Assembly: GCF_009696465.1 (NCBI RefSeq)
Contig: NZ_VULX01000016.1
Location: forward strand, 1 to 63,545
From: Inconstantimicrobium porci
GTDB lineage: Bacteria > Bacillota > Clostridia > Clostridiales > Clostridiaceae
Direction of reading: 5' to 3'
Length of the DNA stretch: 63,545 bases
In this document: positions 42,939-51,496 of the stretch, one piece after another
Numbering within the stretch: position 1 is the first letter of the stretch
How the letters are laid out: each line of letters begins with the position of its first letter
Translations under genes and position numbers: made by a program
The notes under the pieces: generated by a model
Seen by the model: the letters and a program-made list of their open reading frames with translations, nothing else
Databases searched by the model: none
What the model was told of the DNA's origin: nothing

Positions 42939-43064
42939 AAGAAATAAGAGATTAGAGAATCGGATGAAACTCCTCAGGGAGTTTCCAGCCAAGGCATAAG
43001 CGAACATGCCAGATCAAAGATTTGGAGGTGAAACCTATCCTTTTCTCTTATCTCTACTCTTTTT
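42939..43064 (+). repeat. Hairpin-element family, copy 4 (short, variant arms)
   Basis: The left arm AAGAGATTAGAGAATCGGAT is the imperfect inverse of the right arm (ATCCTTTTCTCTTATCTCTACTC). It encloses hairpins GAAACTCC/GGGAGTTTC (42966-42985) and GGCAT/ATGCC (42993-43010). The GGAT junction and first hairpin match the other copies, but the arm sequence differs and the GTTTA-loop hairpin is absent. Confidence 0.6.
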
Positions 43065-43150
43065 AAATTAGTAAATTAAATCGTTGACAAAATAATAATA
43101 AAGGATAAAATTAAACCATACCGAATAAAAAATTAAGGAGGTACGATTTA

Positions 43151-43507
43151 ATGTCAGAAAAAGAATTAAATAATTGTAATTGTCATGATGAAGAAAGTAA
43201 AGGATGTGGCTGCGGCGGACACGATCACAATCATGATCATAACCATGAATGTGGATGTGGATGCGGTGAAGAAGAACACGAATCTTTCGTAGTTGATTTA
43301 GAAGATGAAAACGGCAATGTAATAAGCTGCGACGTAGTAGATGCTTTTGAATATAATGATAAAGAGTATGTTTTAGTTCAGAATCCACAGGATTCGTCAG
43401 TATACTTATTTGAATCTCATGGAGAAGAAGGGGAGCTTTCAGTTCCAGACGAAGCTGAATTCGAGGAAGTAACTAAATACTATCAGGAAGAATTAGCTAA
43501 TCTATAA
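43151..43507 (+). CDS. DUF1292 protein with His/Cys-rich N-terminus
   Basis: A 118-residue protein. The C-terminal ~75 residues (SFVVDLEDENGNVISCDVVDAFEYNDKEYVLVQNP in parts) match DUF1292, a small beta-rich domain of unknown function common in Firmicutes. The N-terminal ~40 residues carry repeated CGCGG, HDHNHDHNHE and CGCGCG runs, a probable metal-binding tail not required for the family. AAGGAGG precedes the ATG. It is a single gene with its own terminator. Confidence 0.88.
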   Translation: MSEKELNNCNCHDEESKGCGCGGHDHNHDHNHECGCGCGEEEHESFVVDLEDENGNVISCDVVDAFEYNDKEYVLVQNPQDSSVYLFESHGEEGELSVPDEAEFEEVTKYYQEELANL

Positions 43508-43520
43508 TAAAAAAATGTGC

Positions 43521-43562
43521 ATAGCAGGTAAGGTTTAAAACACCTACCTGCTATTGTTTTGT
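43521..43562 (+). terminator. Terminator of the DUF1292 gene
   Basis: ATAGCAGGTA and TACCTGCTAT pair perfectly around a 14-base loop containing GGT/ACC, followed by TGTTTTG. Confidence 0.8.
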
Positions 43563-43623
43563 TATGGCTAGGAAATTGCATAGAAATAAGATTAAATGTG
43601 TAGTTAAATCAAAATAAAGAATT

Positions 43624-43700
43624 AAGAATTTTAAGACCTATAAAAAAACGACTTGGAATTTGTGACGGGAGTAGTCAAAAAGGTCTTAAAATTCTTTTAT
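43624..43700 (+). ncRNA. Orphan hairpin RNA candidate B
   Basis: A perfect 16-bp stem, AAGAATTTTAAGACCT (43624-43639) with AGGTCTTAAAATTCTT (43681-43696), closes a 41-base loop containing AAACGACTTGGA and a possible GACT/AGTC inner stem, with TTAT after it. The DUF1292 gene already has its own terminator and the next start codon is 65 bases further on, so this may be a leader or a short RNA. It shares the 12-mer and inner GACT/AGTC pairing with element A at 3521-3603. Confidence 0.4.
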
Positions 43701-43761
43701 TATGTAGAGAAATGCGTTAAAATTTATAAAAAGATATAAATTAACAGCAAGGAGAAGTACT

Positions 43762-44403
43762 ATGGAAAAATTAGCTATATTCGATGTGGATTATACTATA
43801 ACAAGAAGAGAAACACTGATGGAGTTTTTTAAATTTTGTGTAAAGGAAGATAAAAGAAACTTAAGATTTTTGCCTAGAATTACATTCTGTGGTTTGATGT
43901 TTGTTCTTGGAATATATGATGAAAGAAAAACAAAGGAAACTTATTTGAAGTTTATACATGGGATTGAAGAGAAAGACTTAGCGCTTCTTGCTAAAAAATA
44001 TTATAAAGAGAGACTGAGCAAGATTTTTTATAAAGATGCCCTAGATAAGATGAAAGAACTTAAAAGTAAAGGATATAAGATATATCTAATTTCTGCATCG
44101 CCTGAATTCTATTTAAATGAAATGTATGCAATTGAGGAAGTAGATAAAATAATCGGCACAAGATTTTCGTTTGAAAGCGGAAAGTTTGCAAGAAAGATGG
44201 ATGGTGCAAACTGCAAGGGTGAAGAAAAGGTAAAAAGGTTACGTGAAGTATTAAAGAAGGAGGGAATAGAGGTGGATTTCAAGGATTCATATATGTTCTC
44301 TGATTCGTTGTCTGATAAGCCATTACTAGATCTTGTGGGTAACCCATATTTGATAAACTATAAAAAGAAGAACAGTGGTATGAATGTTTTAAAATGGAAA
44401 TAA
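43762..44403 (+). CDS. HAD-IB family phosphatase
   Basis: A 213-residue HAD-superfamily subclass IB hydrolase. Motif I is FDVDYTITRRET (nucleophile Asp in DVDYT), motif II is YLISASPE, and motif III/IV is YMFSDSLSDKPLLDLVGNP. An alpha-helical cap lies between. The subclass includes phosphoserine and related phosphomonoester phosphatases; the substrate is not determinable. It lies directly upstream of the motility operon but is separated from it by a promoter, and no flagellar role is implied. Confidence 0.85.
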   Translation: MEKLAIFDVDYTITRRETLMEFFKFCVKEDKRNLRFLPRITFCGLMFVLGIYDERKTKETYLKFIHGIEEKDLALLAKKYYKERLSKIFYKDALDKMKELKSKGYKIYLISASPEFYLNEMYAIEEVDKIIGTRFSFESGKFARKMDGANCKGEEKVKRLREVLKKEGIEVDFKDSYMFSDSLSDKPLLDLVGNPYLINYKKKNSGMNVLKWK

Positions 44404-44407
44404 GTTA

Positions 44408-44416
44408 TGGTATAAT
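44408..44416 (+). promoter_or_regulatory. Extended -10 promoter of the fapA-che-fli operon
   Basis: TGGTATAAT gives an extended -10 box right after the HAD gene's stop codon, with a weak TTAAAA 17 bases upstream of the hexamer. No sigma-D-type box was found here, so the chemotaxis/switch operon appears to be sigma-A driven or read through from upstream. Confidence 0.45.
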
Positions 44417-44451
44417 TTTGTTGTAATATGTAGTATATGGGGGGTTATATT

Positions 44452-45999
44452 ATGAATGACAATAATGCTAAGACAATAGAAGGAAAGACTGAAAATACAG
44501 CTAAAAGGATACTTTCTATTACAATTTCAGATGACTGTATGAAAGCATATGCAAGAGTATCTTATATTAAAGATATGAAAACTGATGAATATCCGCCTAA
44601 ATTTAATGTTGATGAAATAATGAAAATCATAAAAGAAAAGGATATTTTTTACGGCGTTGATAATGAAGCAGTAAAGAAGCTGTGCGAAGATGAGGGAGAA
44701 AACAAGTTCGTTATAGCAAGGGGAAAAGAAGTTGTGCCTTCTGTTGATGATGTAATTAAAATAGAATTCGAACAGGAAATAATTAAAAAGAAAGATGAAA
44801 ACGAATTTAAGATAGATTATAGGGATGTTAAATCTATATGTGTTGTCCAGCCAGGTTATGTAATTGCAGAAATTATTTCAGGAAAAGATGGGGAAGACGG
44901 CATTAACATAAAAAATAAAAAAATTAAATGTGCACCTCATAAAACAGCAAAGTACTCAATAGCTGAAGGTGTAGGGATACAGGAAAATAAAATAGTTGCT
45001 ACAATACAAGGAATGCCATCATGGAAAAATAATATTTTTTCAGTTATTAAAGTATACGAGATTAACGGCGATATAAATTTAAGTACAGGGAATATTGATT
45101 TCGTTGGCGATGTCATTGTAAGAGGAAACATAGACGAGAGTATGGAACTAAATGCTGGTAATGGTGCTGAAGTTTCAGGAAACATTGAAAATGCAGAAGT
45201 TCATACAAAAGGTGATTTAAAGGTAAGTGGTAACATAATAAGCAGTACAATAACTGTGGGTGGTGAAGACATTGCCAAAAAAAATGAAATAGATGTATTT
45301 AATACTTTGTGTGATATATTAGAGGAACTCAAAAGTTCAGTACAGCAGTTACAGTCTGGATACTTTAATAGCGCAAACTGTACAGATGGACAGATAATAA
45401 AGACATTGATTGAGAAAAAATACAGCAGATTGAATAAAATATGTATGTATCTCATTAAAGAAAACCTGCAAAAAGGAGGAAAATTCAGCATAATTGTTGA
45501 CATGTTAAAAGAAAAAATAATTGGACTTGCTCCAGTTAGAATTAAAAAAGTATCTGAATTAGATCCATTAATAGAAGAATTAAAAAATGCAGTTAAGATG
45601 CTGTCTAAAGATATTAATCTTGATGCTAATATGTATGTTCAATATGCTCAGAATTCAACTATCAAATGCTCTGGTGATATAGTGATTAATGGTAAGGGGA
45701 TTTATACATCAGATGTACAAGCTGGTAATGCTATATATTGTATGATGGATAAAAGCGTATTAAGAGGAGGATGCATTAAAGCAGGAAATGTGATTAAGAG
45801 TAAAATTGCTGGCAGTGTTGGGAGAGTAAGAACTGTACTAGAAGTTACCGGAGATGGACATATTTATGCAGATATAGCGTATGCAAATACTATGTTTAGA
45901 ATTAATGGCAAAAACTATATTCTCCAGAATGACTCTAAAAATGTACATGCTTACATAGGAGAAGGTAATCTTATTCAAGTGGATAAGTTTGTTTTATAG
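44452..45999 (+). CDS. FapA/DUF342 family protein (second copy)
   Basis: A 515-residue DUF342 protein with FapA-type N-terminal part (VQPGYVIAEIISGKDGEDG), beta-helix repeats (INLSTGNIDFVGDVIVRGNI, SGNIENAEVHTKGDLKVSGNI), a coiled-coil-prone insert at about residues 280-385, and terminal repeats GDIVINGKGIYTSDVQAGNAI. It is a paralogue of the gene at 16539 with the same domain order. Family roles in flagellation are suggested mainly by gene context, which is strong here: it heads the che-fli operon. GGGGGG selects the ATG at 44452 over the in-frame ATG at 44437. Confidence 0.82.
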   Translation: MNDNNAKTIEGKTENTAKRILSITISDDCMKAYARVSYIKDMKTDEYPPKFNVDEIMKIIKEKDIFYGVDNEAVKKLCEDEGENKFVIARGKEVVPSVDDVIKIEFEQEIIKKKDENEFKIDYRDVKSICVVQPGYVIAEIISGKDGEDGINIKNKKIKCAPHKTAKYSIAEGVGIQENKIVATIQGMPSWKNNIFSVIKVYEINGDINLSTGNIDFVGDVIVRGNIDESMELNAGNGAEVSGNIENAEVHTKGDLKVSGNIISSTITVGGEDIAKKNEIDVFNTLCDILEELKSSVQQLQSGYFNSANCTDGQIIKTLIEKKYSRLNKICMYLIKENLQKGGKFSIIVDMLKEKIIGLAPVRIKKVSELDPLIEELKNAVKMLSKDINLDANMYVQYAQNSTIKCSGDIVINGKGIYTSDVQAGNAIYCMMDKSVLRGGCIKAGNVIKSKIAGSVGRVRTVLEVTGDGHIYADIAYANTMFRINGKNYILQNDSKNVHAYIGEGNLIQVDKFVL

Positions 46000-46015
46000 G
46001 AGGAGGAATAATATT

Positions 46016-46462
46016 ATGAATAGTGAAAGGAAAATTCTTGTTTTTGAACTTGGTACAGAGAAATATGCGATAGATATAGCTAGAGTAGAAAGAATTCTTG
46101 GTTATGCCAAACCTACAGGCCTTCCAGATTCAGATAAATTTGTTGAAGGAGTAATTGATTATGAAACTGGTGTACTTCCAGTAATTAATTTATGTACAAA
46201 GTTTAATATGCCTGGGAAACAAGTGGGTTCACAGACTAAGATCGTTGTAATAAAAGAAGAGGATTTTAAGATAGGAATAATAGTAGATGCAGTATATGAA
46301 GTTATAGATGTATCTCAAGAATCAATTGATGATGTTCCAGCTATAACTAAAGTAAATTCAAGAACATATATCAGCGGGCTTTTAAAAAGAGATAAAAGTA
46401 TAGTGATACTTTTAGATATCCTTAAAATTTTTAGTGATGATGAAAAGCAAAAATTAAGATAG
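46016..46462 (+). CDS. cheW: Chemotaxis coupling protein CheW (first copy)
   Basis: A 149-residue CheW-domain protein linking chemoreceptors to CheA. The pattern is ILVFELGTEKYAIDIARVERI, GVIDYETGVLPVINL, then IIVDAVYEVIDV and a terminal ILLDILKIF. The ATG at 46016 is preceded by AGGAGGAGG. It lies 16 bases after fapA. A second CheW is encoded at 51883, and this one is more divergent from classical CheW, so it may serve a special array or a CheV-like role without a receiver domain. Confidence 0.9.
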   Translation: MNSERKILVFELGTEKYAIDIARVERILGYAKPTGLPDSDKFVEGVIDYETGVLPVINLCTKFNMPGKQVGSQTKIVVIKEEDFKIGIIVDAVYEVIDVSQESIDDVPAITKVNSRTYISGLLKRDKSIVILLDILKIFSDDEKQKLR

Positions 46463-46470
46463 GGGTTAAT

Positions 46471-46959
46471 ATGGCTGAAAATGAAGTTAAAGTTGGCATT
46501 GGAGACTTAAATCTCGTTAAGTCTCCTGACAAGATAATGACCATTGGATTAGGCTCATGTATTGGTATAATGCTCTATGATAAAAAAACTTTAGTTGCTG
46601 GGCTTGCGCACATAATGCTGCCAGACAGTACACAATTTAAAAAAATAGATAATCCCTTAAAATTTCCTGATTTAGCAATCCCAATATTAGTAGACAAAAT
46701 GATTAAAGCTGGATGCAGAAAAAGCAACATGACCGCTAAGATTGCAGGTGGTGCATCTATGTTTGCATTTTCAGATAAAAGTATGATTAGTGATATTGGA
46801 ACAAGGAATGGCGAAGCGGTAAAAAAGATACTTAAGGAAATGTCTATTCCAATACTAGCAGAACATTTAGGTGGTAATAAGGGAAGAACCATGATTGTAG
46901 ACTCATTAACAGGTAATGTTACTCTGAAAATAGTGGGTCAAGGCTTAATTGAAATTTAA
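46471..46959 (+). CDS. cheD: Chemoreceptor glutamine deamidase CheD
   Basis: A 162-residue enzyme that deamidates receptor glutamines and in Firmicutes also stimulates CheC. The catalytic cysteine lies in TIGLGSCIGIMLYD and the histidine in GLAHIMLPDS. KIAGGASMF and GGNKGRTMIVDSLTG are also diagnostic. It sits 8 bases after cheW, within the operon order cheW-cheD-cheB-cheR-cheA-cheC. Confidence 0.95.
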   Translation: MAENEVKVGIGDLNLVKSPDKIMTIGLGSCIGIMLYDKKTLVAGLAHIMLPDSTQFKKIDNPLKFPDLAIPILVDKMIKAGCRKSNMTAKIAGGASMFAFSDKSMISDIGTRNGEAVKKILKEMSIPILAEHLGGNKGRTMIVDSLTGNVTLKIVGQGLIEI

Positions 46960-46971
46960 AGGTGGTGTGAA

Positions 46972-48024
46972 ATGGTGAAAAAATTAAAAGTTATAGTTGT
47001 TGATGATTCAGCGCTTATGAGAAAAATAATATCAGATATGATAAATAGCAATAATGATATGGAAGTTGTGGCGACAGCAAGAAACGGGCAGGAATTAATG
47101 AATAAACTTGAATCATATGTTCCTGATGTTATTACATTAGACGTTGAAATGCCAGTAATGGATGGTATAACTACTCTTAAAAAATTAAAAGAGAAAAAGA
47201 ATCATCCTAAAGTAATAATGGTAAGTTCACTAACTGGTGAAGATTCAAAAATTACACTAGAGTGCCTTGACCTTGGAGCATTTGATTTTATAATGAAGCC
47301 ATCAGGTTCTATATCTCTTGATATTGAAAAGATAAAGGAAGAATTAGTAAGAAAAATAAGAAGTGTTGAAAAAGCCAATAATAAATTTTTTGTAAGAATG
47401 ACAAAAGCAAATAGTATTGAAGAGCCTAAATATAATAAGGTTATAAGTAAAAGAAATGATATTAAAGCAGTTCTTATAGGCGCATCGACAGGTGGACCAA
47501 GAGCGCTTCAGAAAGTACTTACAAAACTACCTAAGGATTTAGGTGTTCCAGTTTTTGTTGTTCAACATATGCCGGTAGGTTTTACAAAAGCCTTCGCTGA
47601 AAGATTAAATTCTTTATGTGCAATGAGAGTAGTTGAAGCTGAAGATAGAATGGCAGTAAGCAATAATATAATATATATTGCTAAAGGCGGCAGACATATG
47701 AAGATAAGCAATAGCAAAGAAATAAGGCTTACAGATGAAGATGCAATATGGGGTGTAAAACCAGCTGTTGATAAGTTGTTTTATTCAGCAGCAGAAATTT
47801 ATGGTGGAAAACTACTTTCGGTTATATTAACAGGTATGGGTAGAGATGGAGCCCTAGGAACTACTGAAATAAAAAAAGCTGGGGGAAGTACTATAGCTGA
47901 AGATGCATCTACTTGTGTAATATATGGAATGCCAAAAGCAGCATATGAGACAGGAAAAGTTGATGAAGTAGTTGCGCTTGATAAGATTCCTGAAAGAATA
48001 GTAGAAATAGTTAGAGGCAGATAG
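46972..48024 (+). CDS. cheB: Receptor methylesterase CheB
   Basis: A 350-residue two-domain enzyme. The N-terminal receiver domain has VVDDSALMRKI, phospho-acceptor Asp57 in TLDVEMPVMDG, and the Lys in IMKPSG. After a linker comes the methylesterase/deamidase domain with Ser in IGASTGG (about residue 171), His in VQHMPVGFT, and Asp in LTGMGRDGALG. It removes methyl groups from receptors when phosphorylated by CheA, opposing CheR encoded next. Confidence 0.96.
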   Translation: MVKKLKVIVVDDSALMRKIISDMINSNNDMEVVATARNGQELMNKLESYVPDVITLDVEMPVMDGITTLKKLKEKKNHPKVIMVSSLTGEDSKITLECLDLGAFDFIMKPSGSISLDIEKIKEELVRKIRSVEKANNKFFVRMTKANSIEEPKYNKVISKRNDIKAVLIGASTGGPRALQKVLTKLPKDLGVPVFVVQHMPVGFTKAFAERLNSLCAMRVVEAEDRMAVSNNIIYIAKGGRHMKISNSKEIRLTDEDAIWGVKPAVDKLFYSAAEIYGGKLLSVILTGMGRDGALGTTEIKKAGGSTIAEDASTCVIYGMPKAAYETGKVDEVVALDKIPERIVEIVRGR

Positions 48025-48034
48025 GAGAGAAAGT

Positions 48035-48802
48035 ATGGATTTTAAAGAGTTTGAATCGTGGATATATAAAGAGATTGGAATCAATCTGTCTGCATATAAA
48101 CCAAGTCAGCTTCATAGAAGAATTGAAAGTCTTATGAACAGAGTTGGAGTAGACAGTTTGAAAGAATATACTGAACTTATAAAAAATAATAGTGAACAAA
48201 GACAAAAGTTTCTCGATTTTATTACGATAAATGTAACTGAGTTTTATAGAAACCCAGAACTTTTTAGGGATCTTGAAAATAAGTTAAAAAATGAAATGCA
48301 GGCTGCAAAAAGACCATTAAAGATTTGGAGTGCTGCATGTTCAATCGGATGTGAGCCATATTCTGTTGCAATGATTTTACATAAGATTAATCCTAACATT
48401 AAACATACTATTATAGCAACTGATATAGATAATACAATCTTAGGTAAGGCAAAACTAGGTGAATATACAAAAAATGAAATGAAAAATGTCTCAAATGAAG
48501 ATTTAATTAAATATTTTGAAAAAGTGGACGAAAAATATTATATTAATCGAGAGATTAAAAATAGGGTGACTTTCAAAAAACATGATCTTATATTAGATAG
48601 ATATGATAATGATTTTGATCTTATAATTTGCAGAAATGTAGTTATTTATTTTAATACCGATGTCAAAAATGAGATTTACAGAAAGTTTAATAATGCTTTA
48701 AAGAAGGATGGATATCTATTTGTTGGAGCAACTGAGAGCATATATAATTACAAAGAATTCAACTTGGAGAAATCATCCACATTTATATATAGAAAGAACT
48801 AG
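48035..48802 (+). CDS. cheR: Receptor methyltransferase CheR
   Basis: A 255-residue SAM-dependent methyltransferase. The N-terminal helical domain (YKPSQLHRRIESLMNRVG) precedes a Rossmann domain with ITINVTEFYRNPELF, WSAACSIGCEPYSVAM, ATDIDNTIL and IICRNVVIYFN, ending LFVGATESI. These are the full CheR signature and standard length. It lies 10 bases after cheB. Confidence 0.96.
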   Translation: MDFKEFESWIYKEIGINLSAYKPSQLHRRIESLMNRVGVDSLKEYTELIKNNSEQRQKFLDFITINVTEFYRNPELFRDLENKLKNEMQAAKRPLKIWSAACSIGCEPYSVAMILHKINPNIKHTIIATDIDNTILGKAKLGEYTKNEMKNVSNEDLIKYFEKVDEKYYINREIKNRVTFKKHDLILDRYDNDFDLIICRNVVIYFNTDVKNEIYRKFNNALKKDGYLFVGATESIYNYKEFNLEKSSTFIYRKN

Positions 48803-48814
48803 GAGGAGGATAAT

Positions 48815-50857
48815 ATGGATACATCTCAATATCTTTCAATGTTTTTGGAAGAATCAGCTGAAAATTTACAAACATTAAATGAGTCATTATTAGATTTAGA
48901 GCAGAATCCAGAGGATACAGATAAAATAAATTCAATATTTAGAGTTGCACATACAATAAAGGGTATGGCTGCAACTATGGGCTTTAATGATATAGCTGAA
49001 CTGACTCATAAAATGGAAGATGTATTATCAGAATTTAGAGAAGGTGAACTTAAAGTAAGCCAGGATGTTGTAACAACTTTATTTGACTGTCTCGATACAT
49101 TAGAAAAAATGGTTGATAATATATCAGATGATACTGATGAAAGTGTTGACATTTCATCAATAATGACTGCACTAGAAAATATAACAAATAGTGTAGAAAA
49201 TGGTGAAAATGCTGAAGGTGCTACTCCTTCTACAGAAAACGAAGCTCATGCTGAAAGTGGTGAATTAATATCTTTACAGCTTAACGAGTATGATAAAGAC
49301 GTTATAGCACAGGGCATAGAAAAGGGGTTCAATCCAATAAAGTGCAGAATTGAACTTAGTGAGCAGACTTTACTTAAATCTGCAAGAGCGTTTCTTATAT
49401 TCCAGGATATAGAGGAACATGGTGAGATAATAAAATCTTTACCTTCTGCAGAAGATATTGAAAATGAAAACTTTGAATTTACAATTGAATTAGTTACATT
49501 AACAAACTTATCATGCGACGAACTTAAAAAGTTGGTTATGAATATATCAGAAGTTGATAAAGTGGTAACAGAACTGATTGAAATAAATTCTGTTAAGGCA
49601 CAGGTTGCGCCAAAGGAAATAGTTAAGGCAGAAACTGCAAAACCAGCAGAAAAAGCTCCAGCTAAACCAGCTGCAAAGCCAGCAAAGAGTACTACTGCTA
49701 AAAAGCAATCAAAGGGAGAACATAAAAAAGTTCATCAGTCTGTAAGAGTTGACCTTGATAGAATAGACAAGCTTATGAACATGGTTTCAGAACTTGTAAT
49801 TCATAGAACAAGACTTGAACAGATAAGTATAGGATATAAATCTCCTGAACTTAACGAAACTCTAGAACAGGTGGCAAGAATAACATCAGATCTTCAAGAT
49901 CTTGTAATGAAAATAAGAATGCTTCCTTTAGATATAGTATTCAACAGATTCCCAAGAATGATGAGAGATTTATCTGTTGAGCTTGATAAGGAAATAAACT
50001 TCGTTATAGAAGGACAGGATACAGAGCTTGATAGAACTGTAATTGATGAAATAGGTGAACCGCTGATTCACTTATTAAGAAACGCAGCAGACCATGGTAT
50101 TGAAAGTAAAGAAGAAAGATTAGCAGCTGGCAAAAATGAAAAAGGTACTGTTTTACTTCAGGCTTATCAAGAAGGTACTAAAGCTATAATCAAGGTTAAA
50201 GATGATGGTGCCGGAATTAATGTTGAAAAAGTTAAAGCTAAGGCTGAAAAAAACGGAATCAACACTGAAGGTATGAATGATTATGACATCAAGAACCTAA
50301 TCTTTGCTCAAGGATTCAGTACTAATGAAGTTGTTACTGATATTTCAGGTAGAGGCGTTGGTATGGATGTAGTTAAGACTAAGATAGCATCTCTAGGAGG
50401 AACAGTAGACTTAACTAGTGAAGAAGGAAAAGGATCAACTTTCACTATAAAGCTTCCATTAACTCTTCAGATTATACAAGCATTACTTGTTAAGGTTGGT
50501 GAAGAAACTCTAGCAATTTCTTTAGGATTTATTGATAGAGTAATAGACTATAAAGCAGAAAACATTAAGAGAACCAATGGTAAGGAGGTAATAATTTACA
50601 GAGATGCAGTAATTCCTCTAGTTAGATTAAGCGAAAAGCTAGAAATTAACACTACCCACGAAGGAAAGAATTTTGTTATAATAGTAAAAGTGGGAGAAAA
50701 AACTGTTGGATTATTAGTTGATAGTCTTTCAGGACAGCAGGAAATAGTAATAAAACCTTTAGGAAAAACATTAGAAGGACTTAAAGAGTATATAGGAGCT
50801 ACTATTCTTGGTGATGGCCTTGTTACTTTAATACTAGATGTTGCAGCACTTATATAA
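48815..50857 (+). CDS. cheA: Chemotaxis histidine kinase CheA
   Basis: A 680-residue kinase with all five domains. P1 Hpt carries phospho-His46 in RVAHTIKGMAATMGF. A P2-like region lies at about residues 155-260, followed by a proline/alanine/lysine linker (APKEIVKAETAKPAEKAP). P3 is the dimerisation helices (RIDKLMNMVSELVIHRTRL) and P4 the ATPase with HLLRNAADHGIES, KDDGAGIN and SGRGVGMDVV. P5 is CheW-like (LLVKVGEETLAISLGFID). It phosphorylates CheY and CheB encoded nearby. Confidence 0.97.
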   Translation: MDTSQYLSMFLEESAENLQTLNESLLDLEQNPEDTDKINSIFRVAHTIKGMAATMGFNDIAELTHKMEDVLSEFREGELKVSQDVVTTLFDCLDTLEKMVDNISDDTDESVDISSIMTALENITNSVENGENAEGATPSTENEAHAESGELISLQLNEYDKDVIAQGIEKGFNPIKCRIELSEQTLLKSARAFLIFQDIEEHGEIIKSLPSAEDIENENFEFTIELVTLTNLSCDELKKLVMNISEVDKVVTELIEINSVKAQVAPKEIVKAETAKPAEKAPAKPAAKPAKSTTAKKQSKGEHKKVHQSVRVDLDRIDKLMNMVSELVIHRTRLEQISIGYKSPELNETLEQVARITSDLQDLVMKIRMLPLDIVFNRFPRMMRDLSVELDKEINFVIEGQDTELDRTVIDEIGEPLIHLLRNAADHGIESKEERLAAGKNEKGTVLLQAYQEGTKAIIKVKDDGAGINVEKVKAKAEKNGINTEGMNDYDIKNLIFAQGFSTNEVVTDISGRGVGMDVVKTKIASLGGTVDLTSEEGKGSTFTIKLPLTLQIIQALLVKVGEETLAISLGFIDRVIDYKAENIKRTNGKEVIIYRDAVIPLVRLSEKLEINTTHEGKNFVIIVKVGEKTVGLLVDSLSGQQEIVIKPLGKTLEGLKEYIGATILGDGLVTLILDVAALI

Positions 50858-50878
50858 GGTATAACTTGGAGGGAAGTT

Positions 50879-51481
50879 ATGAATTATGATAACTTAAATA
50901 GTATGCAGTTAGATGCATTAAAAGAGGTAACAAATATCGGAGCTGGAAATGGTGCGACTGTACTGTCTCAGCTTCTAAATAAGAAAATTGATATGAGTGT
51001 ACCTTCTGTAAATATTATTGATTTTAATGATTTTTATAGAGGTATTCCTGAAGATGAGATAGTTACTGGTATTTTAGTTAGGGTGCTTGGAGATGCTCCA
51101 GGAAATATATTGTTTATATTTAGGCAGGAAGAAGCCGAAAATATAATTGAGATTTTAATGGGGAGTCAACAGGAACTAGATGGTGAAATGGCAAATTCGG
51201 TATTATGCGAAATAGGTAATATTATTTCAGCATCATACATGAATGCAATTTCAAGTCTTACAAGTCTAAGGCTTATGCCTTCAGTGCCAGCTGTAGCGTA
51301 TGATATGCTTAGTGCAATTCTTACAACAACGTTTATAGAAACTGCACAGGTTTCAGACAGCGTGCTGGAAATAAAAACAATGTTATTAGGAGAACAAAGT
51401 GAAAAAATAGGCGGCGATTTTTATTATATTCCAATGCCAGGTTCACTTGAAAAAATACTAAATTCAATAGGTGTAATTTAA
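50879..51481 (+). CDS. cheC: CheY-P phosphatase CheC
   Basis: A 200-residue CheC with both pseudo-repeated active sites: LKEVTNIGAGNGATVLS and VLCEIGNIISASYMNAI (E-x2-N patterns). In Firmicutes CheC dephosphorylates CheY-P and partners CheD, and both genes are in this operon. FliY, encoded downstream, carries a related phosphatase domain. Confidence 0.93.
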   Translation: MNYDNLNSMQLDALKEVTNIGAGNGATVLSQLLNKKIDMSVPSVNIIDFNDFYRGIPEDEIVTGILVRVLGDAPGNILFIFRQEEAENIIEILMGSQQELDGEMANSVLCEIGNIISASYMNAISSLTSLRLMPSVPAVAYDMLSAILTTTFIETAQVSDSVLEIKTMLLGEQSEKIGGDFYYIPMPGSLEKILNSIGVI

Positions 51482-51496
51482 TGGAGGTAGATTTAA

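Noticed and set aside
20563-43064. CRISPR array reading of the intergenic repeats
   Set aside because: Copies are kilobases apart, differ in length and are hairpin chains; no regular repeat-spacer pattern and no cas gene.
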